Source: Bog-756 sp963813525
Lineage (GTDB): Bacteria; Actinomycetota; Acidimicrobiia; Acidimicrobiales; RAAP-2
DNA: 64,000 bases
Assembly: GCA_963813525.1 (NCBI GenBank)
Contig: CAWEZI010000005.1
Span: 1,736,001 to 1,800,000 of the forward strand
Direction: 5' to 3'
The translations under genes and the position numbers were made by a program. The notes beneath the pieces are model-generated. The model was given only the letters and a program-made list of their open reading frames with translations. It did no database searches and had not been told where the DNA came from. Shown here piece after piece: positions 8,985-17,656 of the stretch. Position 1 is the stretch's first letter. Each line of letters begins with the position of its first letter.

Positions 8985-8998
8985 TGTAACGTGTTCTA
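8985..8998. promoter_or_regulatory. KstR-type operator candidate
   Basis: TGTAACGTGTTCTA fits the published KstR consensus TNNAACNNGTTNNA at every fixed position. It lies in the divergent region between the thiolase (start 8846) and the first acyl-CoA dehydrogenase (start 9113), where a TetR-family repressor of cholesterol catabolism would control both. No kstR gene is in the window, so the regulator is inferred. Confidence 0.55.
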
Positions 8999-9112
8999 GT
9001 GGCCTGCAGGGCCGGCTGTGGGTAGGGCGCGGGACCCGCTCCGTGCCCGAGTGCGGGCCAGCCACCCGGGCAACGCGCAGCGCCGTCCGGCATGCACAAT
9101 CGGGAGGGACCA

Positions 9113-10288
9113 ATGGAGATCGGCTACACCGAGGAACACGAGGCCCTCCGGGACTCCCTTCGCCAGTACTATGCCGATCTGCTGACCCCCGAGGTCGAGG
9201 AGCAGTTGGCTTCGAGCCACGGCATCGGTCCCGACATGCGCCGAGTGGTGGCCAAGATGGCCGAGGACGGGTGGCTGGGGATCGGATGGCCCACCGAATA
9301 CGGCGGGCAGGGTCGTTCGGCCATCGAGCAGTACATCTTCTTCGATGAGTCGATGCGGGCCGGCGCCCCGGTGCCCATGCTCACCATCAACACAGTCGGT
9401 CCGACCATCATGCAGTTCGGAACCCAGGATCAGAAGGACTTCTTCCTGCCCAAGATCCTGGCCGGCCAGATCCATTTCTGCATCGGCTACACCGAACCGG
9501 AGTCGGGCACCGACCTGGCCTCGCTGCAGACCCGGGCCGTGCGCGACGGCGACGAGTACGTCATCAACGGGCAGAAGATCTACACGTCACTGGCCGGGGG
9601 AGCCGACTACATCTGGTTGGCCACCCGCACCGACCCCGAGGTGGCCAAGCACAAGGGCATCTCCATCTTCATCGTCCCCATGGACACCCCCGGCATCAAG
9701 GTGGTGCCCATGCACCTGCTCGGCGATCACAACATCAACTACACCTTCTACGAGGACGTGCGGGTACCGGCGGGCAACCTGGTCGGGGGCGAGAACAACG
9801 GGTGGTCGCTCATCACCAACCAGCTCAACCACGAGCGGGTGACCTTGTGCTCGGCCGGCATCATCGAGCGGGCCCTCACCGACGTGCGAGCCTGGGCCCA
9901 GGAGACCAAGCTCAACGACGGCAGTCGGGTCATCGACCAGGAGTGGGTGCAGGTCCACCTGGCCCGCATCTATGCCCGGCTCGAGTTCCTCAAGCTCATC
10001 AACTGGAAGGTGGCGTGGACCGCCACCCAGGGCCACCTCGACGTGGCCGACGCATCCACCACCAAGGTGTTCGGCACCGAGTTCTACATGGAGGCCTTCC
10101 GTCTGATGATGGAAGTGGTGGGGCAGGTGGGCTACCTGACCCGTGGCACACCGGAGGCGGTGCTGGCCGGCCGCCTCGAGATGTACGCCCGCAGCCTGGT
10201 CATCCTGACCTTCGGCGGCGGCACCAACGAGATCCAACGTGACCTGATCGCCATCTTCGGCCTCGGTCTTCCCCGGTCACTTCGGTAG
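9113..10288 (+). CDS. Acyl-CoA dehydrogenase, subunit of a probable heteromeric pair
   Basis: A protein of 391 residues. ATG 9113 is preferred over ATG 9092 because GGGAGG sits just before it. The FAD/acyl-CoA signature regions are visible: Y-T-E-P-E-S-G-T-D near residue 127 and the C-terminal F-G-G-G-T-N-E-I-Q-R-D near 370. It oxidises acyl-CoA to enoyl-CoA with electron transfer flavoprotein. Together with the adjacent 375-residue relative it resembles the FadE pairs (for example FadE26/27, FadE28/29) that form alpha2beta2 enzymes on steroid side chains. Exact substrate length is not readable. Confidence 0.92.
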   Translation: MEIGYTEEHEALRDSLRQYYADLLTPEVEEQLASSHGIGPDMRRVVAKMAEDGWLGIGWPTEYGGQGRSAIEQYIFFDESMRAGAPVPMLTINTVGPTIMQFGTQDQKDFFLPKILAGQIHFCIGYTEPESGTDLASLQTRAVRDGDEYVINGQKIYTSLAGGADYIWLATRTDPEVAKHKGISIFIVPMDTPGIKVVPMHLLGDHNINYTFYEDVRVPAGNLVGGENNGWSLITNQLNHERVTLCSAGIIERALTDVRAWAQETKLNDGSRVIDQEWVQVHLARIYARLEFLKLINWKVAWTATQGHLDVADASTTKVFGTEFYMEAFRLMMEVVGQVGYLTRGTPEAVLAGRLEMYARSLVILTFGGGTNEIQRDLIAIFGLGLPRSLR

Positions 10289-10329
10289 ACCCGGTCGCGT
10301 CGAGCGCAGGGCGAGAGAAGAGGAACACC

Positions 10330-11457
10330 ATGGACTTCTCCTTCAGTGAGGAACAGGAAGCCGTACGCGAGTTGGCCGGTCGGATCGTCACCGATCTGGC
10401 CACCCACGAGCGGCTGCGCGAGATCGAATCCGATCCGGACGGCGAATGGTTCGACCGCAAGCTGTGGGCCGAGTTGGCCGCCGCCGGTCTGCTCGGCATC
10501 GGCCTCCCCGAGGACGTCGGTGGTGCCGGCCTCGGGTTCGTGGAGACCGGACTGGTGGTCGAAGCCGTGGGCCACGGCGCCGCCTACATCCCGGCCATCG
10601 AGACGGTGGCCGTGGCCGCTCCGGCCATTGCCCGGTTCGGATCGGAGGGCCAACGCCAAAGGTGGCTGCCCGGTGTGGTGTCCGGCGACACGGTGGTCAC
10701 CACCGGCTTGGTCGAGCTGGGAGGGTCCCCCCTTTCGCCTTCGCTGACCGCCGAACCCGACGGCGACGGCTGGGTCCTGACCGGCACCAGGTCCTGTGTC
10801 CCCTCCGGCCTGATCGCCGACGCCGTCCTGTGCCCGGCCCAGGCCGGCCCCGACGCGGTGGCCGTGTTCATCGTCGACACCACGGCCGACGGGGTGAGTC
10901 GCCAGCGCCAGGTGACCAACACCGGTCAACCCGAAGCGGTGGTCACCCTGGACGGCGTGCGGGTCGGTCCCGACGCCCTGCTCGGGTCGGTGGACGACGG
11001 TCCGGCCATCGTCGAGTGGCTGGTGCAGAGGAGCACCGCCTCGCTGGCCCTGGCCCAGGCCGGTGCCGCCGCCGCCGCCCTGTCCCTGGTGGCCGAGTAC
11101 ACCAAGACCCGTGAGCAGTTCGGCAAGCCGATCGCTACCTTCCAGGCCGTCGGCCAAAGAGCGGCCGACGCCTATGTGGACACCGAGGCCATCAGGTTGA
11201 CCGCCTGGCAGGCGGCATGGCGGATCGGTGAAGGACTGCCGGCCGACAAAGAGGTGGCCATCGCCAAATTCTGGGCGGCCGACGGCGGCCAACGGGTGGT
11301 CCATGCCGCTGTCCACCTCCACGGAGGGGTGGGCGTCGACCGCGACTACCCGCTCCACCGCTACTTCCTCATGACCAAGCACCTCGAGCTGACACTGGGC
11401 GGCGCCACCGAGCAGCTGCTCCAACTCGGGGCCATGTTGGCTGCCGAACCGGTCTGA
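10330..11457 (+). CDS. Acyl-CoA dehydrogenase, second subunit of the pair
   Basis: A protein of 375 residues, start ATG 10330 with AGAGGAA upstream, 41 bases after the previous gene. It has the acyl-CoA dehydrogenase fold: the N-terminal F-S-E-E-Q start, the central T-T-G-L-V-E region where the usual T-E-P-x-x-G-S-D loop is changed, and the C-terminal helix T-R-E-Q-F-G-K-P-I. The degenerate flavin/substrate loop and close pairing support a non-catalytic or half-site partner, as seen in steroid-degrading FadE heterotetramers. Confidence 0.9.
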   Translation: MDFSFSEEQEAVRELAGRIVTDLATHERLREIESDPDGEWFDRKLWAELAAAGLLGIGLPEDVGGAGLGFVETGLVVEAVGHGAAYIPAIETVAVAAPAIARFGSEGQRQRWLPGVVSGDTVVTTGLVELGGSPLSPSLTAEPDGDGWVLTGTRSCVPSGLIADAVLCPAQAGPDAVAVFIVDTTADGVSRQRQVTNTGQPEAVVTLDGVRVGPDALLGSVDDGPAIVEWLVQRSTASLALAQAGAAAAALSLVAEYTKTREQFGKPIATFQAVGQRAADAYVDTEAIRLTAWQAAWRIGEGLPADKEVAIAKFWAADGGQRVVHAAVHLHGGVGVDRDYPLHRYFLMTKHLELTLGGATEQLLQLGAMLAAEPV

Positions 11458-11492
11458 CGCCGTCCGCACCTGCCCGCGCCGCCCGACCGGCG

Positions 11493-11532
11493 GCGGTGCG
11501 ATGATGGGGCATGCGGTGCGATCATGGCGCAT
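11493..11532. repeat. Tandem 20-base repeat, two copies
   Basis: Units 11493-11512 and 11513-11532 agree at 18 of 20 positions. They lie in the 137-base gap between the second acyl-CoA dehydrogenase and the esterase. No regulatory role is evident. Confidence 0.75.
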
Positions 11533-11594
11533 GGCCCTCGAGCCCAGACACCACCGTCACGGTGGGATGAAGGCAGGGTGATCCACCGTTGGTG

Positions 11595-12755
11595 ATGGGC
11601 CGCCGCCCCGACGTCGCCCACTCGTCGTGGCCGATCGCCACCACCGACCTGGTGGGTCTGGCCGGACAGTTGGCCACCGCTGTGGCCCGCGTCCCGTTCC
11701 GCCGCCCGTGGTCGGGCGAGGGCAACCTGGCCCACAACATGGCCGTCTCGCTGACCCGCGAGACCATCCGGTCGTTCATGGGCTATTCGTCGTCTCTCCC
11801 CATTGACGAGTTCAGATCGGTGGAGATGTTTTTGGACGACCTGTGCGGGGTCGTTCTCCCGCCCCTGGTCCGCTCTCTCGATGTCGTCCTCGAGGTGGCG
11901 AGTGTGGCGGGGGTGCCCGGCATCTGGTACCGGCCGAGGAAGGGCGAGGTCCGCGGAACCATCCTCTATCTCCACGGCGGCGGGTACGTGGGAACCTCAC
12001 CCCGGATGTACGCGCTGTTTACGGCGTGGTTGTGCCGAGAAACCTGCTGCGAGGTGTTCGTGGCCGATCTGCGCCTGGCCCCCGAGTTCCCCTTTCCGGC
12101 TGATCTGGAAGACGCCGTTCTCGTACTCGAAGCGCTGATCACCGGAGGTATCGATCCGGGCCGCCTGTTCGTCAGCGGGGACTCGAGCGGCGGGGGACTG
12201 GCAACGTCGCTGATCTATTCCATGATCGAGGTGAGGCACAGGCCGATCGCCGGGGTGATCCTCTTTTCGCCCGAGATCGATCTGATCCTCGACGAGCCGT
12301 CGGTGGCCAGTAACGCGACCCGCGACATCCTGCCCTGGAACATCCCGACCTCCTCCTATCTCCACGGGCGGAGCGCCGGCGACGGATCGGTCTCCGCCAT
12401 CGACCAGGACGTGTCCGGGTGGCCACCTGCCTTCGTCTCCTTCGGGAGTGACGAGATGTTCCGCGACGCCATCCGGGAATTCGTCGCCCATCTCGATGCT
12501 TCCGGTGTGGACACCGCCGCTCTCGAAGAGCCGGGCATGTTCCACGTGTTCCCCATTCTCATGCCGTGGGCTGACGCCAGCCGACGGACCTATCGGGCCG
12601 TCGGTGAATTCGTGGCCGCCCACCTTCCCGATGCCGACGCCGACGTCGGCGATGGCGATGCCGGCAGCGACGGCGGCAGCGCCGGCGCGCCGGCCACTCC
12701 CATCCGGCCGCCCCCCGCCGACGTGGTCCACCCGTCCGGAGAAGAAAAGTCGTGA
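11595..12755 (+). CDS. Alpha/beta hydrolase, hormone-sensitive-lipase family
   Basis: About 386 residues from ATG 11595. TTG 11589, GTG 11592 or ATG 11740 are alternatives, and no start has a clear ribosome site. The HSL oxyanion motif H-G-G-G-Y near residue 125, nucleophile G-D-S-S-G-G near 195, the Asp in F-G-S-D-E near 282 and the His in M-F-H-V near 316 form a complete triad. It should hydrolyse short acyl esters. The last 40 residues are a low-complexity D/G/S/P tail. Its stop overlaps the GTG of the next VOC gene. Confidence 0.88.
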   Translation: MGRRPDVAHSSWPIATTDLVGLAGQLATAVARVPFRRPWSGEGNLAHNMAVSLTRETIRSFMGYSSSLPIDEFRSVEMFLDDLCGVVLPPLVRSLDVVLEVASVAGVPGIWYRPRKGEVRGTILYLHGGGYVGTSPRMYALFTAWLCRETCCEVFVADLRLAPEFPFPADLEDAVLVLEALITGGIDPGRLFVSGDSSGGGLATSLIYSMIEVRHRPIAGVILFSPEIDLILDEPSVASNATRDILPWNIPTSSYLHGRSAGDGSVSAIDQDVSGWPPAFVSFGSDEMFRDAIREFVAHLDASGVDTAALEEPGMFHVFPILMPWADASRRTYRAVGEFVAAHLPDADADVGDGDAGSDGGSAGAPATPIRPPPADVVHPSGEEKS

Positions 12756-13192
12756 CCCTGTCCGTCTCCCATTTCGGCATCTGCGTGGCCGACCTCGAGC
12801 GCTCGCAGCGTTTCTACTGCGAGGGACTCGGCTTCGACCCGGTGGCCTCCCACCACGTCGGTGAAGAGTTCCGGCACCTCATGGAGGTGGACCAGGCGGA
12901 GGTCGAGTCACGGATGGTCCGGCGCGACGGCGTCACCATCGAGCTCCTCCACTTCGTCTCGCCCGGGGTCACCGGTGATGGGGAGCGCCGCCCTATGAAC
13001 CAGCGGGGCCTCACCCATCTGTCGCTCCGGGTCGATGATGTGGACGAGGTTGCCGCGACCATCGCCGGCTGCGGAGGCACTGTTGTCGCCGGCACACGGA
13101 CCACACTCGACCTGTCCGGAGCCCAACTCGACTTCGTCTACTGCACCGATCCCGACGGCGTCCGCATCGAGTTGATGGATCTGCCCCGCTGA
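12752..13192 (+). CDS. VOC-superfamily (glyoxalase/bleomycin-resistance fold) protein
   Basis: A protein of 146 residues from GTG 12752, overlapping the esterase stop (GTGA), with GGAGAAG upstream. Two beta-alpha-beta-beta-beta modules are recognisable, with metal-ligand type residues in S-H-F-G-I near residue 6, L-T-H-L-S near 88 and the terminal R-I-E-L-M. Members include glyoxalase I, methylmalonyl-CoA epimerase and extradiol dioxygenases. This single-domain length fits a lyase/epimerase or a small binding protein. The substrate is unknown. Confidence 0.85.
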   Translation: MTLSVSHFGICVADLERSQRFYCEGLGFDPVASHHVGEEFRHLMEVDQAEVESRMVRRDGVTIELLHFVSPGVTGDGERRPMNQRGLTHLSLRVDDVDEVAATIAGCGGTVVAGTRTTLDLSGAQLDFVYCTDPDGVRIELMDLPR

Positions 13193-13214
13193 CCGGTCGG
13201 GGACCAACCTCCGC

Positions 13215-13220
13215 TACCGT
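13215..13220 (+). promoter_or_regulatory. -10 element, leaderless arrangement (rhodanese gene)
   Basis: TACCGT, then six bases, then GTG 13227. No ribosome site is present, as expected if transcription starts at the start codon. Confidence 0.55.
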
Positions 13221-13226
13221 GATGCG

Positions 13227-13577
13227 GTGGCTCCCGATCCGACGCCGGTAGAAGAGATCGACCCCGAGACGGCCCAGCGGCTGACCGATACAGGGGCCTT
13301 CGTTCTCGATGTGCGGGAGGACGACGAGTGGGCCGCCGGCCATTCCCCCGATGCCCGCCACCTGGCCATGGGCCTGGTGGCCGATCGCATCAACGAGATC
13401 CCCACCGACCGCACGGTGGTGTGCGTCTGCCGGGTGGGTGGTCGCTCGGGGGCGGTGGCCGGAGCATTGGCCGAGGCCGGTTACGACGTGCGCAACCTGC
13501 AGGGCGGCATGATGGCCTGGGAAGCGGCCGGGTTTCCGGTGGTGACCGACGGCGGCACCGTCGGTCGCATCATCTGA
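13227..13577 (+). CDS. Single-domain rhodanese (sulfurtransferase-like)
   Basis: A protein of 116 residues from GTG 13227. It shows the rhodanese elements L-D-V-R-E near residue 27, G-H-S-P-D-A-R-H near 38 and the active-site loop C68-R-V-G-G-R-S, followed by L-Q-G-G-M-M-A-W. It transfers sulfane sulfur through a persulfide on Cys68. The physiological acceptor is unknown. Nineteen bases separate it from the DUF4031 gene. Confidence 0.9.
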   Translation: MAPDPTPVEEIDPETAQRLTDTGAFVLDVREDDEWAAGHSPDARHLAMGLVADRINEIPTDRTVVCVCRVGGRSGAVAGALAEAGYDVRNLQGGMMAWEAAGFPVVTDGGTVGRII

Positions 13578-13596
13578 GTCCCGACCCCGCGGGCCG

Positions 13597-13938
13597 ATGA
13601 CCGTTTACCTGGACGATTGGCGGCAGCCGGCCCGTCTCGGGCCGGTGGATGACCGGTGGTCCCACCTCCTGGCCGACACCGACGAGGAGCTGCACGCCTT
13701 CGCCGCCCGCATGGGCATGAAGAGAGAGTGGTTCCAGCACCGGACCCACCGTCCCCACCAGGCCCACTACGACATTCCGGAGAGGTCCCGGGGCCGCGCC
13801 CTGGCTCTCGGAGCCGTCCCGGTTTCGTGGCGACAGGTCGGGCGCATGATGCGACAGCGCCGAAAAGCTGTGGACCGCTCCCCTCCGGCGGGGGCTCATC
13901 CGACGAACGTGGGTGAGACGAAGGTGGGCGAATGGTGA
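13597..13938 (+). CDS. DUF4031 family protein
   Basis: A protein of 113 residues. The family hallmarks are visible: M-T-V-Y-L-D-D-W at the start, W-S-H-L-L-A-D-T, and the H-R-P-H-Q-A-H-Y-D-I-P block near residue 50. The function is unknown; conserved His and Asp residues would suit metal binding. It overlaps the following thiolase-like gene by seven bases, so the two are probably co-translated. Confidence 0.85.
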   Translation: MTVYLDDWRQPARLGPVDDRWSHLLADTDEELHAFAARMGMKREWFQHRTHRPHQAHYDIPERSRGRALALGAVPVSWRQVGRMMRQRRKAVDRSPPAGAHPTNVGETKVGEW

Positions 13939-15413
13939 GTGGGGGCAGCGCCGGCCTGGCCGACCCGCGCACGCCGGTCCTGGTGGGGGTGGGCATCTCC
14001 ACCGACGACGCACCGGCCGCCGAGCTGATGGCTCGGGCCGTGGAGGAAGCTGCCCAGGATGCCGGCGCCCCCGCCCTGCTCGGTGCCGTCGACCGCATCG
14101 CCGTCGCCCAGGGAAGCTGGGCTTACGCCGACCCGGCCCGCCTGGTGGCCGGGCGCATCGGTGCGCCCGGGGCCCGCACCCACCTGGTGGAGCTCGGCAT
14201 CCCCCAGCAGACGATCATCAATATGGCCCTGGAAGCCCTGTCCGGTGGCCTGTCGGATGTGGCCGTGGTGGTGGGGGGCGAGGCCCGCCGATGGGAGCGG
14301 GACCAGGGCGGCGGGCGGACCGGGGTGGGGCTTCCGGAGACGACGGGGGCCCCGGCCGACGTCGTCCACCGGCGTCCCGGTCCTCTCCTCGAGCCCGTCG
14401 AGGTGGCCCACCGCTTGTGGGAGCCGGTCCAGCAGTACGCCATGATCGACAACGCCCTCCGGGCCGATCTGCATCAGACAGTGGAGGAGCAGCGCCTCGA
14501 TGTCGCCTCCCTGTGGGAGGGCTTCAACCGGGTGGCCCGGGACAACCCGGCCGCCGCCTTTCCCGCCCCCATGGACGCCGGGCAGATTGCCACGCCGGCG
14601 GCCGGCAACCGGCCCTTGGCCTTTCCTTACAACAAGTGGCACGCCAGCCAGTGGACCGTCAACCAGGCGGCCGCCCTCCTGCTGTGCACGGCCGAGACGG
14701 CCGAACGCTTCGGCGTGCCCCGCGACCGTTGGATCTTCCCGCTGGTCGGCCTGGTGTCCAGCCACTCCGTCTCCCTCCTCCGCCGAAGGCGGCCCTGTGC
14801 CTGGCCGGCCATGGGCGTTCTGGGTCGGGCGGCCGCAGCGCGGGCCGGCCGGTCGGTAGCCGACGCCGACGTGGTCGAGGTCTACAGCTGCTTTCCCGCC
14901 GCCGTCCGGGTCCAACAGCGGGAGCTCGGGCTGGATCCGGCCGTTCCCCCCACGGTGACCGGAGGGATGGCTTTCGCCGGGGGGCCGTTCAACAACTTCG
15001 TCTATCAGGCCATGGGCCCGGTGGTGGCCGCGCTCCGGTCAGCTCCGGGAACGGTGGGCGCGGTCACCACGGTGAGCGGGCTCCTGACCAAGCCCGGACT
15101 CGGGATGTGGACGACACGACCCGATCGGGTGCCCCCACTGGTGGGTGACCTGGCCGCCGGAGCCCAGTCAGCGACCGACGTGGTCGACGTGGTCGAAGAG
15201 CTCGACGGTTACCAAGGCGTTGCCTCGGTGGCCACCTACACCGTCACTTATGAGGACCTCGATCCGATCCGCACCATCGTCGTGGGCGACACCGACGACG
15301 GGCGGCGCTGCGTGTCGATCAGCGACGACGTGGCGCTGGCCCGCTACGCCGTCGACAACGAGGTCATCGGATCGTCGATGCTGATCAGCCAGGGCTCTTT
15401 CGAGCTCGCCTAG
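13932..15413 (+). CDS. Thiolase-like acyltransferase (lipid-transfer/SCPx-type)
   Basis: A protein of 493 residues from ATG 13932. It has the thiolase fold without the canonical N-terminal nucleophile: the region I-I-N-M-A-L-E-A-L-S-G-G near residue 96 lacks the Cys of true thiolases. A Cys is kept in E-V-Y-S-C-F-P-A near 318. The C-terminus (from about 400) is a beta-rich OB-like extension, as in actinobacterial acetyl-CoA acetyltransferase/lipid-transfer proteins of steroid pathways. It may perform retro-aldol or thiolytic cleavage, or only bind substrate. This assignment is by family resemblance. Confidence 0.82.
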   Translation: MVSGGSAGLADPRTPVLVGVGISTDDAPAAELMARAVEEAAQDAGAPALLGAVDRIAVAQGSWAYADPARLVAGRIGAPGARTHLVELGIPQQTIINMALEALSGGLSDVAVVVGGEARRWERDQGGGRTGVGLPETTGAPADVVHRRPGPLLEPVEVAHRLWEPVQQYAMIDNALRADLHQTVEEQRLDVASLWEGFNRVARDNPAAAFPAPMDAGQIATPAAGNRPLAFPYNKWHASQWTVNQAAALLLCTAETAERFGVPRDRWIFPLVGLVSSHSVSLLRRRRPCAWPAMGVLGRAAAARAGRSVADADVVEVYSCFPAAVRVQQRELGLDPAVPPTVTGGMAFAGGPFNNFVYQAMGPVVAALRSAPGTVGAVTTVSGLLTKPGLGMWTTRPDRVPPLVGDLAAGAQSATDVVDVVEELDGYQGVASVATYTVTYEDLDPIRTIVVGDTDDGRRCVSISDDVALARYAVDNEVIGSSMLISQGSFELA

Positions 15414-15435
15414 CTGCATTCCCGAAATGAGACAG

Positions 15436-17184
15436 TCAGTCCTCCGGAGGTTGATACTGGATGCCGGAGGAACCCTGGAAGCCAGCACTGACTTGCGTCC
15501 AGTCGGTCGCCGTTCCGATCTGCTCCGGGCTGGATTCGTTGGTCGTGGTCCCGTCCCCGAGCTCGCCATCGGAGTTGTTTCCCCACGCCCAGAGAGTTCC
15601 GTTGTTCTGGAGCGCCATGGTGAAGTCCTGCCCTGCGCTGACTTGCGTCCAGTCGGTCGCCGTTCCGATCTGCTCCGGGCTGGATTCGTTGGTCGTGGTC
15701 CCGTCCCCGAGCTCGCCATCGGAGTTGTTTCCCCACGCCCAGAGAGTTCCGTTGTTCTGGAGTGCCACCGTCGAGAGATCTCCGCCGCTCACCTGACTCC
15801 AATCGGTGCCCGTACCGATCTGCTCGGGACTCAGTTGATTGGTGGTGGTCCCGTCCCCGAGCTCACCGTCTGAGTTGTCACCCCAGGCCCAGAGTGTGCC
15901 ATTGGAAGCCACCGCCAGCGAGAAGTCCAGGCAGCCGCTCGGACAGCTGCCTCCCGGAAAGTGCCCAGCGGTGACGTCGGTCCAGTCTGTCGCCGTACCG
16001 ATCTGAACGGGCGAGTTCTGCTCGGTCGTCGTGCCGTTACCGACTTGGCCTTGTCCGTTGTAACCCCACGACCAGAGCGTCCCGTTCGTCTGCAGAGCGA
16101 CCACATGGTCGAGCCCTGCACTCACCTGTTGCCAATCGGTCGCCGATCCAATTTGTTCGGGAGAGGCCTGCGAGGTGGTTGTTCCGTCACCCAGCCCACC
16201 GAGTGCGTTGTAGCCCCAAGCCCAGAGGGTGCCGTCCTGTTTGATGGCTACCGTGAAGCCACCGCCTCCGCTGACTTGGCTCCAATCCGTATCGGTGCCC
16301 ACTTGCACGGGGGTTTCTGAGGTCGTGTCCGAACCGTTACCCAGGTAACCGCTACCCCAGGCCCAGAGCGTTCCATCCGACTTGACGGCGAAGGTCGCAC
16401 CTCCACCGCTGCTCACTTGGGTCCAGTCGGTATCGGTTCCGACCTGCTCGGGGCATAGTTGGTTGGTCTCCGTGCCGTTGCCCACTTGGCCTTGGGCATT
16501 ATCGCCCCATGCCCACACGGTGCTGCCCGAGGTGCCGTTGACGCACCCAACCCCGCCGAAGCTCGCCGTTCCGCTCACCGCGTCGGATGTCTTCAAACCC
16601 TTCGTCGAGTTACAGGCGTCATAGATGGCGGTGGCGGGACCGACATCACCGAGGAGTGAGTTAGCCGCCCCGCCATTGTCACCCGAGAAGGAGCCCGAAC
16701 CAGTCGGCGGAATCGAACCGGGAACCTTGAAGAAGCCGTCCCCGTTGGGGAGGTATCCGGCGGTCGTGCTGTTGACGTGCACGACTGTGTCACCGGAAGA
16801 GAGCTTCGGCGACGTCGTCCACTTCACCTTGACGGTGCCGGTGTTGTCGGCCGATGTTCCAAAGAGGCCGCTGCAGCCGACATTGGACCCCGTGACCGAC
16901 CCGGTGGCCACGCCTTTGGTGATGTCGACGGGCGTCCCGCCCTCGGTCGGCGTGGCCGTGCAGCCGGACAGGGTGAGCTTGAGCTTGACGGTGAAGTCAC
17001 CCGCGCTCCCGCTCCAGTGCAGCGGGGGGCTCCACTTCACCGATCCGGTCACGTCGCTACAGCTGGCCGAGTAACCGCGGGCATCGACTTTCGAGCCGCC
17101 GGCGTATGCGGGGGCACTGACAGCCACCCCCACCAGGGCAACAACAGTCAGAGACGACAGGACAACAAGCACCTTACGAACCAT
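15436..17184 (-). CDS. Secreted RCC1-repeat beta-propeller protein
   Basis: A protein of 582 residues. A classical signal peptide covers residues 1 to about 28 (M-V-R-K, a hydrophobic stretch, then A-P-A-Y-A-G). A beta-rich N-terminal domain with paired cysteines follows (to about 215). Then come seven RCC1 units of roughly 50 residues, each carrying a W-A-W-G-x-N-x-x-G-x-L/V-G-x-G-T motif; seven units make one closed propeller. Units 6 and 7 are nearly identical. No anchor or catalytic motif is seen; an extracellular binding role is the safest reading. It converges on the thiolase-like gene with only 22 bases between. Confidence 0.88.
   Translation of the reverse strand: MVRKVLVVLSSLTVVALVGVAVSAPAYAGGSKVDARGYSASCSDVTGSVKWSPPLHWSGSAGDFTVKLKLTLSGCTATPTEGGTPVDITKGVATGSVTGSNVGCSGLFGTSADNTGTVKVKWTTSPKLSSGDTVVHVNSTTAGYLPNGDGFFKVPGSIPPTGSGSFSGDNGGAANSLLGDVGPATAIYDACNSTKGLKTSDAVSGTASFGGVGCVNGTSGSTVWAWGDNAQGQVGNGTETNQLCPEQVGTDTDWTQVSSGGGATFAVKSDGTLWAWGSGYLGNGSDTTSETPVQVGTDTDWSQVSGGGGFTVAIKQDGTLWAWGYNALGGLGDGTTTSQASPEQIGSATDWQQVSAGLDHVVALQTNGTLWSWGYNGQGQVGNGTTTEQNSPVQIGTATDWTDVTAGHFPGGSCPSGCLDFSLAVASNGTLWAWGDNSDGELGDGTTTNQLSPEQIGTGTDWSQVSGGDLSTVALQNNGTLWAWGNNSDGELGDGTTTNESSPEQIGTATDWTQVSAGQDFTMALQNNGTLWAWGNNSDGELGDGTTTNESSPEQIGTATDWTQVSAGFQGSSGIQYQPPED
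15488..15762. repeat. Perfect 125-base direct repeat inside the RCC1 gene (150-base period)
   Basis: Bases 15488-15612 and 15638-15762 are identical and lie exactly 150 bases (50 codons) apart, encoding the last two propeller units. Older units differ at many third positions, so this copy arose by a recent duplication or gene conversion. Confidence 0.92.
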
Positions 17185-17301
17185 GAGATGACCTGGCCTT
17201 CACAAATCAAGGGAACCAGGCTCCCGCCTCAGTACATACTCCGCCATAAGTCCCCGCCAACTAACTCCGCACAGGCATCTTCGCATTTCGCGTTTCGTGG
17301 G

Positions 17302-17634
17302 TCAAGCGCGCGGTGCCAGACCGGTGTGCTCGATCATTACCTTCTCGAATGCGTCGGGATCGTCGGGGGTGAGGAAGGGAACCACCCGGCGGCCCACGTC
17401 GATGAAGAAGCCGACTGACTTCTTGGGTCGCTGGGGATCGAGGTTTGCCCAGTGGCGCAGATTACCCGAACCCCAGATGCGACCCTTGCCGTGCAGGGCG
17501 CTCATGGTGAAGCGGTCCCAGGAGCGGATCGATGCGTAGGGGATGGACTTTGTCCCCCAAGGAAAGTAGTACCCCCGTACCCGGACGCCGGCCTCGGTGC
17601 ACTCGATGAAGCGGTCGTGGTAGGTGGCGGCCAT
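17302..17634 (-). CDS. Small protein, possibly PH-like fold
   Basis: A protein of 110 residues with GGAGG six bases before ATG 17634. It shows short alternating beta strands, a central G-K-G-R-I-W-G-S and a final helix with P-D-D-P-D-A-F-E-K-V-M. This layout is similar to bacterial PH-domain proteins (beta sandwich plus C-terminal helix), but I cannot confirm the family. No membrane segment. It lies directly downstream of the DinB-like gene on the same strand. Confidence 0.7.
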   Translation of the reverse strand: MAATYHDRFIECTEAGVRVRGYYFPWGTKSIPYASIRSWDRFTMSALHGKGRIWGSGNLRHWANLDPQRPKKSVGFFIDVGRRVVPFLTPDDPDAFEKVMIEHTGLAPRA

Positions 17635-17656
17635 AGGTACCTCCGTCACTCTGCTG

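Noticed and set aside
15436..16500. CRISPR-like repeat array
   Set aside because: The repeats are in frame, 150 bases long, encode RCC1 units and have no spacers.
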